Shown here in pieces: positions 46,910-55,986 of a stretch of 64,000 nucleotides of DNA. The DNA is from Pseudoalteromonas galatheae (GTDB taxonomy: Bacteria; Pseudomonadota; Gammaproteobacteria; Enterobacterales; Alteromonadaceae). The translations under genes and the position numbers were made by a program. Under the pieces are notes generated by a model. It did not search any database, was not told the DNA's origin, and worked only from the letters and a program-made list of their open reading frames with translations. The stretch is from NCBI RefSeq assembly GCF_005886105.2, contig NZ_PNCO02000001.1:620001-684000 (forward strand). The letters are read 5' to 3'. The first letter of the stretch is position 1, and every line of letters begins with the position of its first letter.

Positions 46910-47071
46910 ATACCAATTGAATTAATTCTCTAATCAATTTGAAGGGTGAAATAGCATATTAGCTTCGTTAAAAATTTCTCATTTAGAACAACTAAAAAGC
47001 AAAATTTTTGCCTTGCTACTAAAGCTATTTCCCCGCTTCAAGATAGATCATTTACTTAATACAACTGGTAT
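46910..47071. mobile_element. MITE-like palindromic element, about 162 bp
   Basis: The ends ATACCAATTGAATTAA and TTAATACAACTGGTAT are imperfect inverted repeats. The match continues inward with gaps: TTTGAAGGGTGAAATAGC on the left against the complement of GCTATTTCCCCGCTTCAAG on the right. The centre holds GCAAAATTTTTGC. There is no coding capacity. The outer flanks are TTA and TAA. It lies between the chemoreceptor and hemL and looks like a nonautonomous repeat able to fold into a long hairpin. Confidence 0.75.
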
Positions 47072-47122
47072 TAAATAGACCGAAGCTTTTGAAAAGCTTA
47101 TTCAAAGCGTAGCTGAAAAAAC

Positions 47123-47149
47123 AAAAAAAGCCCTGAATGGGCTTTTTAA
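47123..47149 (-). terminator. Terminator of hemL
   Basis: AAAAAGCCC and GGGCTTTTT pair around TGAAT. On the minus strand the stem runs into a U-rich stretch. Confidence 0.88.
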
Positions 47150-47179
47150 ATAGAAACTAATGTAAGTTTTAATCTGTGA

Positions 47180-48460
47180 TTACAACTTGGCAAAAGCACG
47201 CTTTGCAGCATCGATAGTGTTAGCGATTTCTTCGTCAGAATGCATTGTACTCACGAAACCCGCTTCGAATGCAGATGGGGCTAAATAAATGCCTTCATCT
47301 AGCATTAGGTGGAAGAACTTTTTGAAGCGCTCTAGGTCACATTCAGTTGCTTGCTGATAGCTGGTTACTTTCTTAGCGTCAGTAAAGAAGAAGCCAAACA
47401 TACCACCTGCGTAGTTAGTCGTAAGCGCGATACCTGCTTCATCAGCAGCTGCTTGGAAGCCTTCGCACAGGGCTTTACTCTTAGCTTCAAGCTCTGCGTG
47501 TAGCCCTTCTTTTGAAAGCAGCTCTAGCGCTTTTAAACCGGCAGCCATAGCAATTGGGTTACCAGACAGCGTACCTGCTTGATAAACAGGGCCAACTGGG
47601 GCGATGTAATCCATGATTTCTTTTTTACCACCAAATGCACCCACAGGCATACCGCCACCAATCACTTTACCTAAACAGGTCAAGTCTGGGGTGATGTTGT
47701 AGTACTGCTGAGCACCACCAAGTGCAACACGGAAACCCGTCATTACTTCGTCAAAGATAAGCACGCTTTGATTGTCAGTACATACTTCGCGTAGACCTTC
47801 TAAAAAGCCTTCTACCGGTGGAATACAGTTCATATTTCCAGCAACAGGCTCGATGATCACACACGCGATTTGATCTTTATACTGGTCAAAAATCGCTTTT
47901 ACTTCATCAAGATTATTAAATGAAACTGTTAATGTATGTTTGGCGAAATCTGCAGGAATACCAGGTGAATTCGGCACACCCATGGTAAGTGCACCTGAGC
48001 CTGCTTTAACAAGCAAGGAGTCAGCGTGGCCGTGGTAACAGCCTTCAAACTTTAAGATTTTATCGCGGCCTGTGTAACCACGAGCAAGGCGAATGGCACT
48101 CATGGTCGCTTCTGTACCTGAACTTACCATGCGCACTTTTTCAATAGATGGTACTAGCGCTTTTACTTTTTCCGCCATTAGGATTTCAGTTTCCGTCGGC
48201 GCGCCATACGAAAGGCCATTTTCAACCGCTGCAAGCACTGCTTGTTTAATCTCCGGATGGTTATGACCTAAGATCATCGGGCCCCAAGAGCCTACATAAT
48301 CAATGTACTGTTTACCATCGGCATCAAAGGTGTGAACGCCCTCGGCTTTGGTAATAAATAGTGGCGTACCACCTACACCATTAAAAGCGCGAACAGGAGA
48401 ATTGACGCCTCCAGGGATTGAGTCTTGGGCGCGTTTGAATAAGTCTTGACTGATTGTCAT
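47180..48460 (-). CDS. hemL: Glutamate-1-semialdehyde 2,1-aminomutase
   Basis: A 426-residue PLP enzyme making 5-aminolevulinate, the first haem precursor, by the C5 pathway. It has [15 protein letters not shown] at the N-terminus and [15 protein letters not shown] for cofactor binding. [10 protein letters not shown] and the PLP lysine in [17 protein letters not shown] are also present. Length equals E. coli HemL (426). It lies 12 bases after pyrB and shares the direction of pyrB and hemJ. hemJ, another haem gene, is close by. Confidence 0.97.
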   Translation of the reverse strand: MTISQDLFKRAQDSIPGGVNSPVRAFNGVGGTPLFITKAEGVHTFDADGKQYIDYVGSWGPMILGHNHPEIKQAVLAAVENGLSYGAPTETEILMAEKVKALVPSIEKVRMVSSGTEATMSAIRLARGYTGRDKILKFEGCYHGHADSLLVKAGSGALTMGVPNSPGIPADFAKHTLTVSFNNLDEVKAIFDQYKDQIACVIIEPVAGNMNCIPPVEGFLEGLREVCTDNQSVLIFDEVMTGFRVALGGAQQYYNITPDLTCLGKVIGGGMPVGAFGGKKEIMDYIAPVGPVYQAGTLSGNPIAMAAGLKALELLSKEGLHAELEAKSKALCEGFQAAADEAGIALTTNYAGGMFGFFFTDAKKVTSYQQATECDLERFKKFFHLMLDEGIYLAPSAFEAGFVSTMHSDEEIANTIDAAKRAFAKL

Positions 48461-48472
48461 TGTCGATCCTTT

Positions 48473-49489
48473 TTAGCTTTCACGTTTGCGGCTAAACCAA
48501 GGTACTTCTACCTCGTATTTTTCCACTTGGTTTTCAACACCTAGCGTTAGGGCAAAAAGTGCCATACGGATCAATACACCATTTTGAACTTGGCGGAAGA
48601 TAGCTAGGTTGTTATTGTTATTTAGGTCGTTGTCTAGCTCGTTTGCATCGCTGCGGCTATCGCGTGGTAATGGATGCATTAATACTGAGCTTGGTTTACA
48701 GTGAGCGTCATAAATTGCTTGGCTGATCCTAAAACCGCCGCGGTATTTGTTTGCTTCTTCTTGAGACGGGAAACGCTCTTCTTGAATACGGGTTTGGTAA
48801 ACGATATCGGCAGCTAAATTGCCTTCCATTTTAGACACGACTTCAATACGGTGACCTGCATTGTCTACGACATCTAAAATAGACTGAGGCATTTGTAAGC
48901 CATCAGGTGCAACCATCGTAAAGCGGATATCTTTGTAGTGACTAAGTAACTTGGATAAGGAATGTACGGTGCGACCATATTTTAAATCACCGACTAGCGC
49001 GATGTGCATGCCGTCAATTCCAGTACCAAAGCGGCTAAGCTCTCGGTCAATTGTCAGTAAGTCCAACAGTGCTTGAGTTGGATGCTCATTAGGACCATCG
49101 CCACCGTTGATGACAGGAACGTCGGAACCGGTCGCAAATTCGGCTACTGAGCCTGCATCTGGGTGGCGCATTGCCACGGCGTCAGCATAAGCAGAAATCA
49201 CGCGGGCGGTATCATACAAAGATTCGCCTTTAGCCAATGCTGAACTTTGCATCCCGGTGGTTTCGCGGACTAGGCCGCCCAGCAGGTTAAATGCGGTGCC
49301 GAAACTTACGCGTGTTCTTGTGCTTGGTTCAAAGAATAGATTTGCCAAAATCGCCCCATTGAGTACTTGGGTACGTTTTTGCTTTTTAGCATAGGGTTCC
49401 ATTTTTTTTGCAATGGAGAAGATGTGTTCAATTGAATCTCTGTCTAATTGGTTGACAGAAAGAATATTTTCACCTTGGAAACTGAACAT
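48473..49489 (-). CDS. pyrB: Aspartate carbamoyltransferase
   Basis: A 338-residue enzyme joining carbamoyl phosphate and aspartate in pyrimidine synthesis. The carbamoyl phosphate loop FFEPSTRTRVSFG is intact. GDGPNEHPTQALLDL and VGDLKYGRTVHSL are the other signatures, and MHPLPR is near the end. It is longer than E. coli PyrB (311) with a distinct C-terminal extension, and no pyrI is adjacent. It therefore looks like the other, regulatory-subunit-free type found in marine gammaproteobacteria. The ATG at 49489 follows AGGA by eight bases and is preferred to an upstream in-frame start. Confidence 0.9.
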   Translation of the reverse strand: MFSFQGENILSVNQLDRDSIEHIFSIAKKMEPYAKKQKRTQVLNGAILANLFFEPSTRTRVSFGTAFNLLGGLVRETTGMQSSALAKGESLYDTARVISAYADAVAMRHPDAGSVAEFATGSDVPVINGGDGPNEHPTQALLDLLTIDRELSRFGTGIDGMHIALVGDLKYGRTVHSLSKLLSHYKDIRFTMVAPDGLQMPQSILDVVDNAGHRIEVVSKMEGNLAADIVYQTRIQEERFPSQEEANKYRGGFRISQAIYDAHCKPSSVLMHPLPRDSRSDANELDNDLNNNNNLAIFRQVQNGVLIRMALFALTLGVENQVEKYEVEVPWFSRKRES

Positions 49490-49613
49490 TTGGCGATTCC
49501 TAAAGACAAATTGACTACCGGGTTGCAAGGTCGCTCACCCATCCAGATAACACGCAGAATATGGGCGGTTACTTGGGCGCATATTATACCCAAGAACCCC
49601 CAATAATGCACGG

Positions 49614-50048
49614 TTACAGTGCAGGTTTTAAAACGGCAAGAAAGACTATGGCTAATAAGATTAGTACGGGAAGTTCGTTGAAATAACGATAAAACTTGTC
49701 GCTTTTACGATTGCGATCATGTTTAAAGTCGGCAAGTAATTTAAAGCAATAACCATGATAAATATAAATTAAAATCACGAGCGCCAGCTTGTAGTGTAGC
49801 CACATACTGAGCTTAAACCACTCACGTCCGTATTCTGTAATCATTAAAACCCCAAACACTGCGGTGAGAATAGCAAATGGGGTTACAAAAAAGAGCAGAC
49901 GGCGCTCCATGATTTTGAGCATTGAGCTGCAAGATTTTTCTTCAGTCATCGCGTGATATACAAAGAGACGTGGCAGATTAAAAATCCCTGCAAACCAGGC
50001 AATCATAAAAAAGATATGTAAGGCTTTATACGTTAGCAATAAGCTCAT
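49614..50048 (-). CDS. hemJ: HemJ-type protoporphyrinogen oxidase
   Basis: A 144-residue inner-membrane protein with four helices. It starts MSLLLTYKALHIFFMIAWFAGIF, with the conserved histidine and the WFAG motif of HemJ (TIGR00701/CopD-related). The second family motif is WLHYKLALVILIYIYHGY. It converts protoporphyrinogen IX to protoporphyrin IX in bacteria lacking HemG or HemY. It lies near hemL, consistent with haem synthesis. An in-frame ATG four codons upstream is an alternative start. Confidence 0.9.
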   Translation of the reverse strand: MSLLLTYKALHIFFMIAWFAGIFNLPRLFVYHAMTEEKSCSSMLKIMERRLLFFVTPFAILTAVFGVLMITEYGREWFKLSMWLHYKLALVILIYIYHGYCFKLLADFKHDRNRKSDKFYRYFNELPVLILLAIVFLAVLKPAL

Positions 50049-50068
50049 TATAAATTCCACTTTTTAGA

Positions 50069-51760
50069 CTAGAGTAAACTGTTTCTGGTGGTGAGTATGT
50101 GACGAATTTGGTCCCATCGCAATAACCCAAGTATTTGTTTATCATCCTTTTGATTATATATATACACCGCGCCCGAACGCTTGTCTTTTAGCACATCAAA
50201 GGCATCAGCTAAGGTCGCTTGTGTACTTAATCCTTGTAGCTCGATATAAGAGACCGATACGCTACCTTCAGAGATTAAGTTCAAATCGTATTCCGCTAAA
50301 CGGTAGCCGCTTTGTTCGTCATAAACAATGAGTGGCGTTTGGCTATCAACAGCAGACAGGGTCTCTTTTATTTGCTCTTTATCGTCAGAATAGAGCAGCT
50401 TAAAATTCTCATCCATCTCAGCTACTATTCCTACTTTCTGTAATGCCTCTTTTGCAGGGGATACTTGGTAAGGTAGTCCTTGGAAATCTAGTTGTTGAAT
50501 AAAAATAGAGCGATTGCCAAATGCCTGTAAAGCTGTCACGTAAGCTGTGGTGATCACTAGCATAGCTGGAACAATTATTTTTGGGTTGGAAGTAAGCTCC
50601 ATAACCGCAGTGAGCGCAGCAAGTGGAGCGTGTAGTGTTGCAGCAAGTAAGCCTGCCATACCGAGGACACCATAAGTTCCCGCAACATCGACACTGGGTT
50701 CAATAAATTGAGCAAAGAAAGACATCAAAGTGCCCATGATAACCCCAAGCCCAATTACTGGGCCAATAAGCCCGCCTGGTATACCAAGCCCAATTGCGAA
50801 TATAGTTGCCATCAGCTTAGCAATTAATATTGTTGTAAGTAGCTGTAGGTTGTGTGGAGACTCCACGGCTTGGGTGATAGCACTCATACCTGAGCCCATT
50901 GCTCCCGGCACGGCATAGCCAATCAATCCCGCGATTAACCCCGCTAATAAAAGACGAGGAAACATACTGATGGGCTTAAAAGTTTTGATGATCAGCATTA
51001 GGTTTTGATTAAAAGCGAAAGCAACTGCCCCTAATGCCGCACCACAAATAATTAAATAGGGGTAATGCCAAAAGCTCAATGGAGTGATATGAATGAGTGC
51101 CAGCTCAGAGCTATTGCCAAATACATATTGCGTGCTCATTGCACCGATCACTGAGGCTAACATCACGGGCACGAAAATATGGATTTTATACTCCCTTAGC
51201 ACGACTTCCATAACGAATATAACTGCTGCTAGCGGGGTATTAAATGAGGCAGCAATACCCGCAGCTACACCGCAACCGGCTAAAGTCCGTGCAGCATTTA
51301 ATGGTAAATGTAAGCGCTCTGACAAAATACTCGCGGCTGTTGCTCCCATGTGTACAGATGGTCCTTCTCGACCAACAGAAAAGCCACTGATCAAAGCGAC
51401 AGCGCCACCAAAAAACTGGTTAGCAGAGTTCCAAATTGGCATATGACCGTAATGGTGTTTGATTCGATTAATCACATATGGAATGCCCAAACGGTAATGC
51501 TTAAACCCTGTTAATGCTGCAAAGACTGCGATGAGTAGAGCAGCAAGCACAGGTAAAAATAACCGGTGTAGCTCAGAAAGCTCTGTAAAGTCATCTGGTT
51601 TGTCGAGAAATGTGCCTTGGATCAATTCAATAGTAAGACGAAAAGCAATGATAAGTATCGCCGCAAGCAGGCCTGCACCAGCACCAAGCAGGCACAGTTG
51701 TGCTGAAGTTTTAGGTTTTGCAAGGCTTCGTCTTAATGCATCCAACGACATGAACGTCAT
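50069..51760 (-). CDS. CLC-family anion channel/transporter with CBS domains
   Basis: A 563-residue membrane protein. The CLC core (about 20-420) has GREGPSVHMG, which keeps the gating glutamate, and GIPGGLIGPVIGLG. A C-terminal CBS pair follows (about 430-560). At the position of the selectivity motif GSGIP the sequence reads RLGIP (HYRLGIPYVI), so the chloride-coordinating serine of E. coli ClcA is replaced by leucine. GxFxP is also altered (GLIGP). Anion preference may therefore differ from chloride. It precedes hemJ in the same direction by about 20 bases. Confidence 0.88.
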   Translation of the reverse strand: MTFMSLDALRRSLAKPKTSAQLCLLGAGAGLLAAILIIAFRLTIELIQGTFLDKPDDFTELSELHRLFLPVLAALLIAVFAALTGFKHYRLGIPYVINRIKHHYGHMPIWNSANQFFGGAVALISGFSVGREGPSVHMGATAASILSERLHLPLNAARTLAGCGVAAGIAASFNTPLAAVIFVMEVVLREYKIHIFVPVMLASVIGAMSTQYVFGNSSELALIHITPLSFWHYPYLIICGAALGAVAFAFNQNLMLIIKTFKPISMFPRLLLAGLIAGLIGYAVPGAMGSGMSAITQAVESPHNLQLLTTILIAKLMATIFAIGLGIPGGLIGPVIGLGVIMGTLMSFFAQFIEPSVDVAGTYGVLGMAGLLAATLHAPLAALTAVMELTSNPKIIVPAMLVITTAYVTALQAFGNRSIFIQQLDFQGLPYQVSPAKEALQKVGIVAEMDENFKLLYSDDKEQIKETLSAVDSQTPLIVYDEQSGYRLAEYDLNLISEGSVSVSYIELQGLSTQATLADAFDVLKDKRSGAVYIYNQKDDKQILGLLRWDQIRHILTTRNSLL

Positions 51761-52046
51761 TCCACAGTGATAAACACGTTAAGAATAACAAATTTTTTAT
51801 CTTAAGTCCTTGTGCCAGCGCAACTAAGCCGCTGAGATATTATTACTTTATTGTTCTTAATCTAGTGATAACTGAATCACATTAAGCGTCACAACCCTCA
51901 GCGAAATTAGCCTCAGGCGATATTATTGATGAAACTATGTTTTTCAAATATGTGGCATCTTGGTGGGGTTGGTACAAACGCTATACTTGATTAAAATACT
52001 CAGGTATTAGATAATTTACGGATTACAGGATTAGGGGTCTAAATCT

Positions 52047-52385
52047 ATGTCTGAACAGTTACCAATTCAGTTTTCTGACGCAGCGGCAAGTCGCGTAAAA
52101 GAACTTATTGAAGAAGAAGAGAATGCCAATCTTAAACTACGTGTTTACGTAACAGGTGGTGGTTGCTCAGGCTTTCAATACGGTTTCACCTTTGATGAAA
52201 AAGTAAATCCAGGTGACTTAGAAATCGTTAAGAATGGTGTGACTATGGTTGTTGATCCTATGAGTATTCAGTATTTAATCGACGGCATCGTAGATTATAC
52301 CGAAGGACTTGAAGGCGCGCGTTTTTTCGTAAATAATCCAAATGCAACGACCACCTGTGGTTGTGGTGCAAGTTTCAGCGTCTAA
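52047..52385 (+). CDS. erpA: A-type iron-sulfur carrier ErpA
   Basis: A 112-residue A-type carrier delivering Fe-S clusters to target enzymes. The three cluster cysteines are visible: one in [10 protein letters not shown] and two in TTCGCGASF at the C-terminus. The sequence is very close to ErpA rather than IscA or SufA ([13 protein letters not shown] segment, [17 protein letters not shown]). Single gene, monocistronic, followed by a clear terminator. Confidence 0.95.
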   Translation: MSEQLPIQFSDAAASRVKELIEEEENANLKLRVYVTGGGCSGFQYGFTFDEKVNPGDLEIVKNGVTMVVDPMSIQYLIDGIVDYTEGLEGARFFVNNPNATTTCGCGASFSV

Positions 52386-52410
52386 ATCAAATTAGAATCG
52401 CTATATCGTT

Positions 52411-52446
52411 AAAGAGTCATGCTTTGGTCATGGCTCTTTTTGTTTT
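52411..52446 (+). terminator. Terminator of erpA
   Basis: AAAGAGTCATG and CATGGCTCTTT pair with one mismatch around CTTTGGT, followed by TTTGTTTTT. Confidence 0.85.
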
Positions 52447-52476
52447 TGCCCACCACAACTCAATTTGCTTTATTCG

Positions 52477-52653
52477 CTAAAAACTACCTGTTAGATACAT
52501 CATTAAGACGAAAAAACCTAAAACAAAAGATGAAAATACTAAGATGTAGATAAAGCCTTTTTTTCCTTGCTTAAGCGGCACGCCGTTTGAGCGAAGGAAG
52601 TAAACCCAGCCTAAGCACAGTAGAATTGGCAGTAAAAACAGTAATCGAATCAT
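52477..52653 (-). CDS. 58-residue two-helix membrane protein
   Basis: A short gene read from the ATG at 52653 to TAG at 52477. The protein begins MIRLLFLLPILLCLGWVYFL, has a basic loop (RSNGVPLKQGKKG), then a second helix (FIYILVFSSFVLGFFVLMMY) and ends YLTGSF. The positive charges lie between the two helices, so the loop should face the cytoplasm. GAGG stands about ten bases before the start. The regular membrane-protein pattern argues that it is real. I do not recognise the family. It is convergent with erpA. Confidence 0.65.
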   Translation of the reverse strand: MIRLLFLLPILLCLGWVYFLRSNGVPLKQGKKGFIYILVFSSFVLGFFVLMMYLTGSF

Positions 52654-53124
52654 CTAAGAATAGCCTCTTTTTTAACCTCTTAATAAATGTTAGCTTTAAG
52701 TTTTTATTTTTTAAAGGAAAATAATTTATTTCAAATACTGGTACATTTTTTAAAAAATTTGTTAAAGTGTTACTGGATATTACAGGCCTTAACAATTTAA
52801 GAAAAAGTAAAAAATTAATTAGGTGTTACTTGTGTTTTAGTCTATACCTAATTGGGTACATAGGGACAAGTTAACAATTTGTCTACCTGTTACTAATTTT
52901 GGCACAATTTACCATGGATATCTGGTAAGTTGTAGCAAAATGGGGGTAAACTGTAATCTTGCTTAGAGTGAGTAGTAGTAAGCTTTAAGTTCATGCAGGC
53001 TTAATACTTTACCTCGTAAAGTTTTGGGTTCAGGTACAACTGTAGTATTTAGAGTATAACTAAATGAGACGGGCATATTTCATTTAGGTAATTTAGTCTT
53101 TCATCTAGTAGGAGATGTATAATT
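52654..53124. other. AT-rich control region upstream of the XRE gene
   Basis: No gene recognised. Two inverted repeats lie in the probable leader: ACTTTAC-CTC-GTAAAGT (53006-53022), and CTAAATGA/TCATTTAG with a 12-base loop (53060-53087). The latter is about 40 bases before the XRE start and could be an operator or leader hairpin. AGGAGA provides the ribosome site at about 53110. Confidence 0.5.
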
Positions 53125-53367
53125 ATGATGGGTAAAACGGTTTCTTCTGAAGAAAACGGTAAACTAACCAAGTGGCTAAAATCAAAGCGCCACGAGAAAG
53201 GTCACACAATGCGCAGCCTTGCGCAGGTGTTAGGTACGCCTCATTCATTCATTGGTAAGATCGAAAACCAAGAGCGCCGGTTGGATGTTATTGAGTTTTT
53301 ACGTTACTGCGAAGCGCTAGAAGTTGATCCTTATGAAGGCTTACAGCTAATCAAAGAAGATCAATAA
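53125..53367 (+). CDS. XRE-family DNA-binding protein
   Basis: An 80-residue protein that is essentially one lambda-repressor-like HTH domain. LTKWLKSKRHEKGHTMRSLAQVLGTPHSFIGKIENQERRLDV covers helices 1-4, with the recognition helix in HSFIGKIE. No second domain is present. A strong AGGAGA site precedes the start. It resembles small phage- or island-type regulators but also occurs as a stand-alone chromosomal gene. The nearby inverted repeats could be its own operator. Confidence 0.85.
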   Translation: MMGKTVSSEENGKLTKWLKSKRHEKGHTMRSLAQVLGTPHSFIGKIENQERRLDVIEFLRYCEALEVDPYEGLQLIKEDQ

Positions 53368-53392
53368 GCGTTTAGTTAGCAAAAAACGTAAA

Positions 53393-53424
53393 AGGTGCAA
53401 GGACCTGCACCTCTAGTTTTTGCT
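53393..53424. terminator. Shared terminator between XRE and ampG
   Basis: AGGTGCA and TGCACCT pair over 7 bases around AGGACC. T-runs lie on both sides (TTTTT on the plus strand at about 53417, TTTTACGTTTTTT on the minus strand), so it can serve the convergent genes. Confidence 0.7.
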
Positions 53425-54798
53425 AGCATGATACGCTTTTTCAATAGCATAAAGCTTGTGCCGAATTAAATATAAAAATAATAATGATGGAAGCACCATA
53501 AGCGCTGTTAGCGCGAAGAAGAGTGCCCAATTACCTCCAAGCAAATCATCTATCACAAAACCGCTATAGCCCGACAGCACGGTACGGCCTAAACTGCCAA
53601 GTGATGCCAGTAAGGCATAGTGGGTCGCACTAAATGCTCTATCACAGAGCATAGAAATAAACGCCACCATGGCTACCAATGACCACGCCTGAGTAAAGCC
53701 ATCCACTACAATTGCTAGTGCGTAAAGGTGTTCTTTGGGGCCTGCAATTGCAATCCAAGAAAACATTAAATTAGATGCGGCCATAGCGACGCCACTGATA
53801 AACAAGCCTTTTACGATACCGTACTTGTGGTTAAAAATACTGCCAAGAAATGCAAATACAATGGTGATCACACCGGTCCCAAGTTTGGAATATTGTCCGA
53901 TTTGGGTGTTTGAAAACCCCACTTCTTTATAAAATACGATGGACATGCGGGCTAAGAAGGCCTCTCCTATCTTAAATAGGAAAATAAAGGCGAGTAGAGC
54001 ACATGCCGTTTTAACCCCATTTTTTTCAAAAAATCGTTTAAAGGGTTCAATCAGGGTCACGGCAAGCCAAGCATAGACCTTTTTGGAAGCATTTGATGAA
54101 GCGCGGTGGTTAAGTTTTTGTTCGTAACTCTTCTGTAGCTGCTCTTGTACTTGCTCGCGATGAGATTTTGGCTCTTTTGCCAACAAAGTGACCACTAATA
54201 AACACACGACGACGACGCTTAGCATCTGATAGATAATGGGCCAACTAAAGCCGGGTAAATCGGCTATAAAGAACGGAATGGCACCAAGTAAGGCATAGCC
54301 AGACCACCAACCTGAAGTCGCCATCGCTGCCGCAGCCGTTGCCTTTTCACTTTCGTCTTCTGGTAAAATATCGATACGATAAGCATCTATTGCAATATCT
54401 TGGGTAGCTGAAAATAACGCAATAATAAAGCACAATAATGCAGCATACGAAAGGTGGGTTTTAATTGAAATAGTGGCTAATGCGAAGGTGGCAATAATAA
54501 TAATAAATTGGCAACTTGCTATCCAGCTTCGCCTTTGTCCTAAGCGATTATACAGCAAGGGGATTTTTATGCGGTCAACGAGTGGGGACCACAAAAAATT
54601 AATGGTATATGCACCATATACTAGGCCAAATAGGCCAATGGTGCTGCGGCTTAATCCTTCATCTTTAAGCCAAGCTGACATCACCGAGCCAATCAATACC
54701 CAAGGAAAACCGCTACTTATTCCAAAAGCAAAGACAGTTAAGAGGCGCTTGTCTTTGTAATAACTAAGATATTGCGAAAAGCTAGATGATATCAACAT
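53413..54798 (-). CDS. ampG: AmpG-type muropeptide permease (MFS)
   Basis: A 461-residue inner-membrane transporter with twelve or more helices. The AmpG marks are FAFGISSGFPWVLIGSVMSAWL at the N-terminus, FLWSPLVDR between helices 2 and 3, and the strongly conserved SATQDIAIDAYRID. It imports GlcNAc-anhydroMurNAc muropeptides for cell wall recycling and often controls beta-lactamase induction. It ends a leftward unit with a cyclophilin, yajG and rlmG genes. The ampG-yajG link is also found in E. coli. Confidence 0.92.
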   Translation of the reverse strand: MLISSSFSQYLSYYKDKRLLTVFAFGISSGFPWVLIGSVMSAWLKDEGLSRSTIGLFGLVYGAYTINFLWSPLVDRIKIPLLYNRLGQRRSWIASCQFIIIIATFALATISIKTHLSYAALLCFIIALFSATQDIAIDAYRIDILPEDESEKATAAAAMATSGWWSGYALLGAIPFFIADLPGFSWPIIYQMLSVVVVCLLVVTLLAKEPKSHREQVQEQLQKSYEQKLNHRASSNASKKVYAWLAVTLIEPFKRFFEKNGVKTACALLAFIFLFKIGEAFLARMSIVFYKEVGFSNTQIGQYSKLGTGVITIVFAFLGSIFNHKYGIVKGLFISGVAMAASNLMFSWIAIAGPKEHLYALAIVVDGFTQAWSLVAMVAFISMLCDRAFSATHYALLASLGSLGRTVLSGYSGFVIDDLLGGNWALFFALTALMVLPSLLFLYLIRHKLYAIEKAYHASKN

Positions 54799-54807
54799 AA
54801 AAGGGTA

Positions 54808-55425
54808 TTACTCTGGCTGTTTTAATACTTCGACTGAAAGAATAATGACGGGCTCTTTAGGTATAAAGGTATAGCCAAGCTTTTCATTGTAGCCGGTTTC
54901 CACCTTCATAATTGCGTCCAATGTTTCATAGCCCTCAGAGACGTTCCCGAACACGGCAAAGCCCCAGCCTCTACCTGGGTTCAAGTGATCGTTGTCGTCC
55001 ATATTAAAGAAAAACTGTCTGGTACCAGAGTGTGGTTTGTTGTCTTGGTATGCCATGGCAATGGTATACATATCATTCTTCAAACCATTACCGCTTTCAT
55101 TGAAGATAGCTTCGCGCTCAAACATTCCATCGTACTCTTTGTCGTAACCTCCACCTTGAATAACAAAGTCTTTTTCGTTGGCTTCATCACGTTCAACTCG
55201 ATGGAAAACAGAGCCGTTATAATCTTTGTTGATCACGTAAGTTAAGAAGTTATTTACTGTGATTGGGGCTCTCGATCTGTCTAGTTCGACAATAATCGGC
55301 CCTTTACTAGTATTGATTTGAACTCGAGGGAATAGATTATTCTTTTGTACAAATTTACCGCTCATTTCGGCAAAGACATTCATGCTTAATAATAGGGCGG
55401 TTAAGCTTAGAATTATTTTTTTCAT
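54808..55425 (-). CDS. Exported cyclophilin-type peptidyl-prolyl isomerase
   Basis: A 205-residue protein with signal peptide MKKIILSLTALLLSMNVFA. The cyclophilin domain has VFHRVERD with the catalytic arginine, FVIQGGGYD, and TRQFFFNMDDND in place of the usual SQFFI. It probably assists protein folding in the periplasm, like PpiA. Its start overlaps the yajG stop by one base (TAATG) and it lies nine bases before ampG, so it belongs to the same transcript. Confidence 0.9.
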   Translation of the reverse strand: MKKIILSLTALLLSMNVFAEMSGKFVQKNNLFPRVQINTSKGPIIVELDRSRAPITVNNFLTYVINKDYNGSVFHRVERDEANEKDFVIQGGGYDKEYDGMFEREAIFNESGNGLKNDMYTIAMAYQDNKPHSGTRQFFFNMDDNDHLNPGRGWGFAVFGNVSEGYETLDAIMKVETGYNEKLGYTFIPKEPVIILSVEVLKQPE

Positions 55426-55982
55426 TAACTTCCTCTCACAAATTGAATAAATTCAGGATCTTGAACGATTCGAGTAACAACCTGTTGAGCTAGGTTGTTG
55501 AGCTGTTCTTCGATTTTGGCTTGGTCGTGTTTTAGAGGACCATTTAAATTAGCGTTACCTTTATATTGCTTTTTGAAACTGCGAGCCCCTTGCTTTATCA
55601 GTACGGTGACGTCAGCTTCAGCATCGCTTTGGTGGTTCGAGAAAGACTCCTCAATAATGGCTTTAAAGCGATTGATATTCACAGTGATTTGCGTTGCAGC
55701 GACCGGTGTTATTTGCGCGCCATGTGCAGTGAGAGCTTGTGTTAATACCTGATTAAAATTAACTGGTAAATTAGCATCAGGTACGTAAAGTGCGGGTTCT
55801 TGGTTTTTCACGCGAATAGTGTATTTTGTAGTCCGTAGGTCGTTTACTTGTACCGCCACGTTGGCGGCGAGCGCGTTTGACGAAGGACCTTGATATTCCG
55901 GATGAAGAATGACACTGCGTGGTGAGCTTTCACAGCCCACGAGTATCAAGGTTAGCAGAATAATCAGCAATGAAAAACGCAT
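55425..55982 (-). CDS. yajG: YajG-family lipoprotein
   Basis: A 185-residue lipoprotein with lipobox LILVGC (Cys near residue 17). The mature part matches the YajG family in length and pattern (NVAVQVNDLRTTKYTIRV, FKAIIEESF). Its function is unknown. In E. coli yajG is the gene directly before ampG, and here a cyclophilin gene sits between them. It lies four bases after rlmG. Confidence 0.88.
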   Translation of the reverse strand: MRFSLLIILLTLILVGCESSPRSVILHPEYQGPSSNALAANVAVQVNDLRTTKYTIRVKNQEPALYVPDANLPVNFNQVLTQALTAHGAQITPVAATQITVNINRFKAIIEESFSNHQSDAEADVTVLIKQGARSFKKQYKGNANLNGPLKHDQAKIEEQLNNLAQQVVTRIVQDPEFIQFVRGS

Positions 55983-55986
55983 GAAG

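Noticed and set aside
50880..50910. GSGMS segment in the CLC protein as the selectivity motif
   Set aside because: It lies well after GREGP in the chain, whereas the selectivity motif must precede it. The correct counterpart is RLGIP.
52571..52795. 74-codon frame on the minus strand
   Set aside because: It overlaps the better supported 58-codon membrane protein in another frame and has an AT-driven composition.
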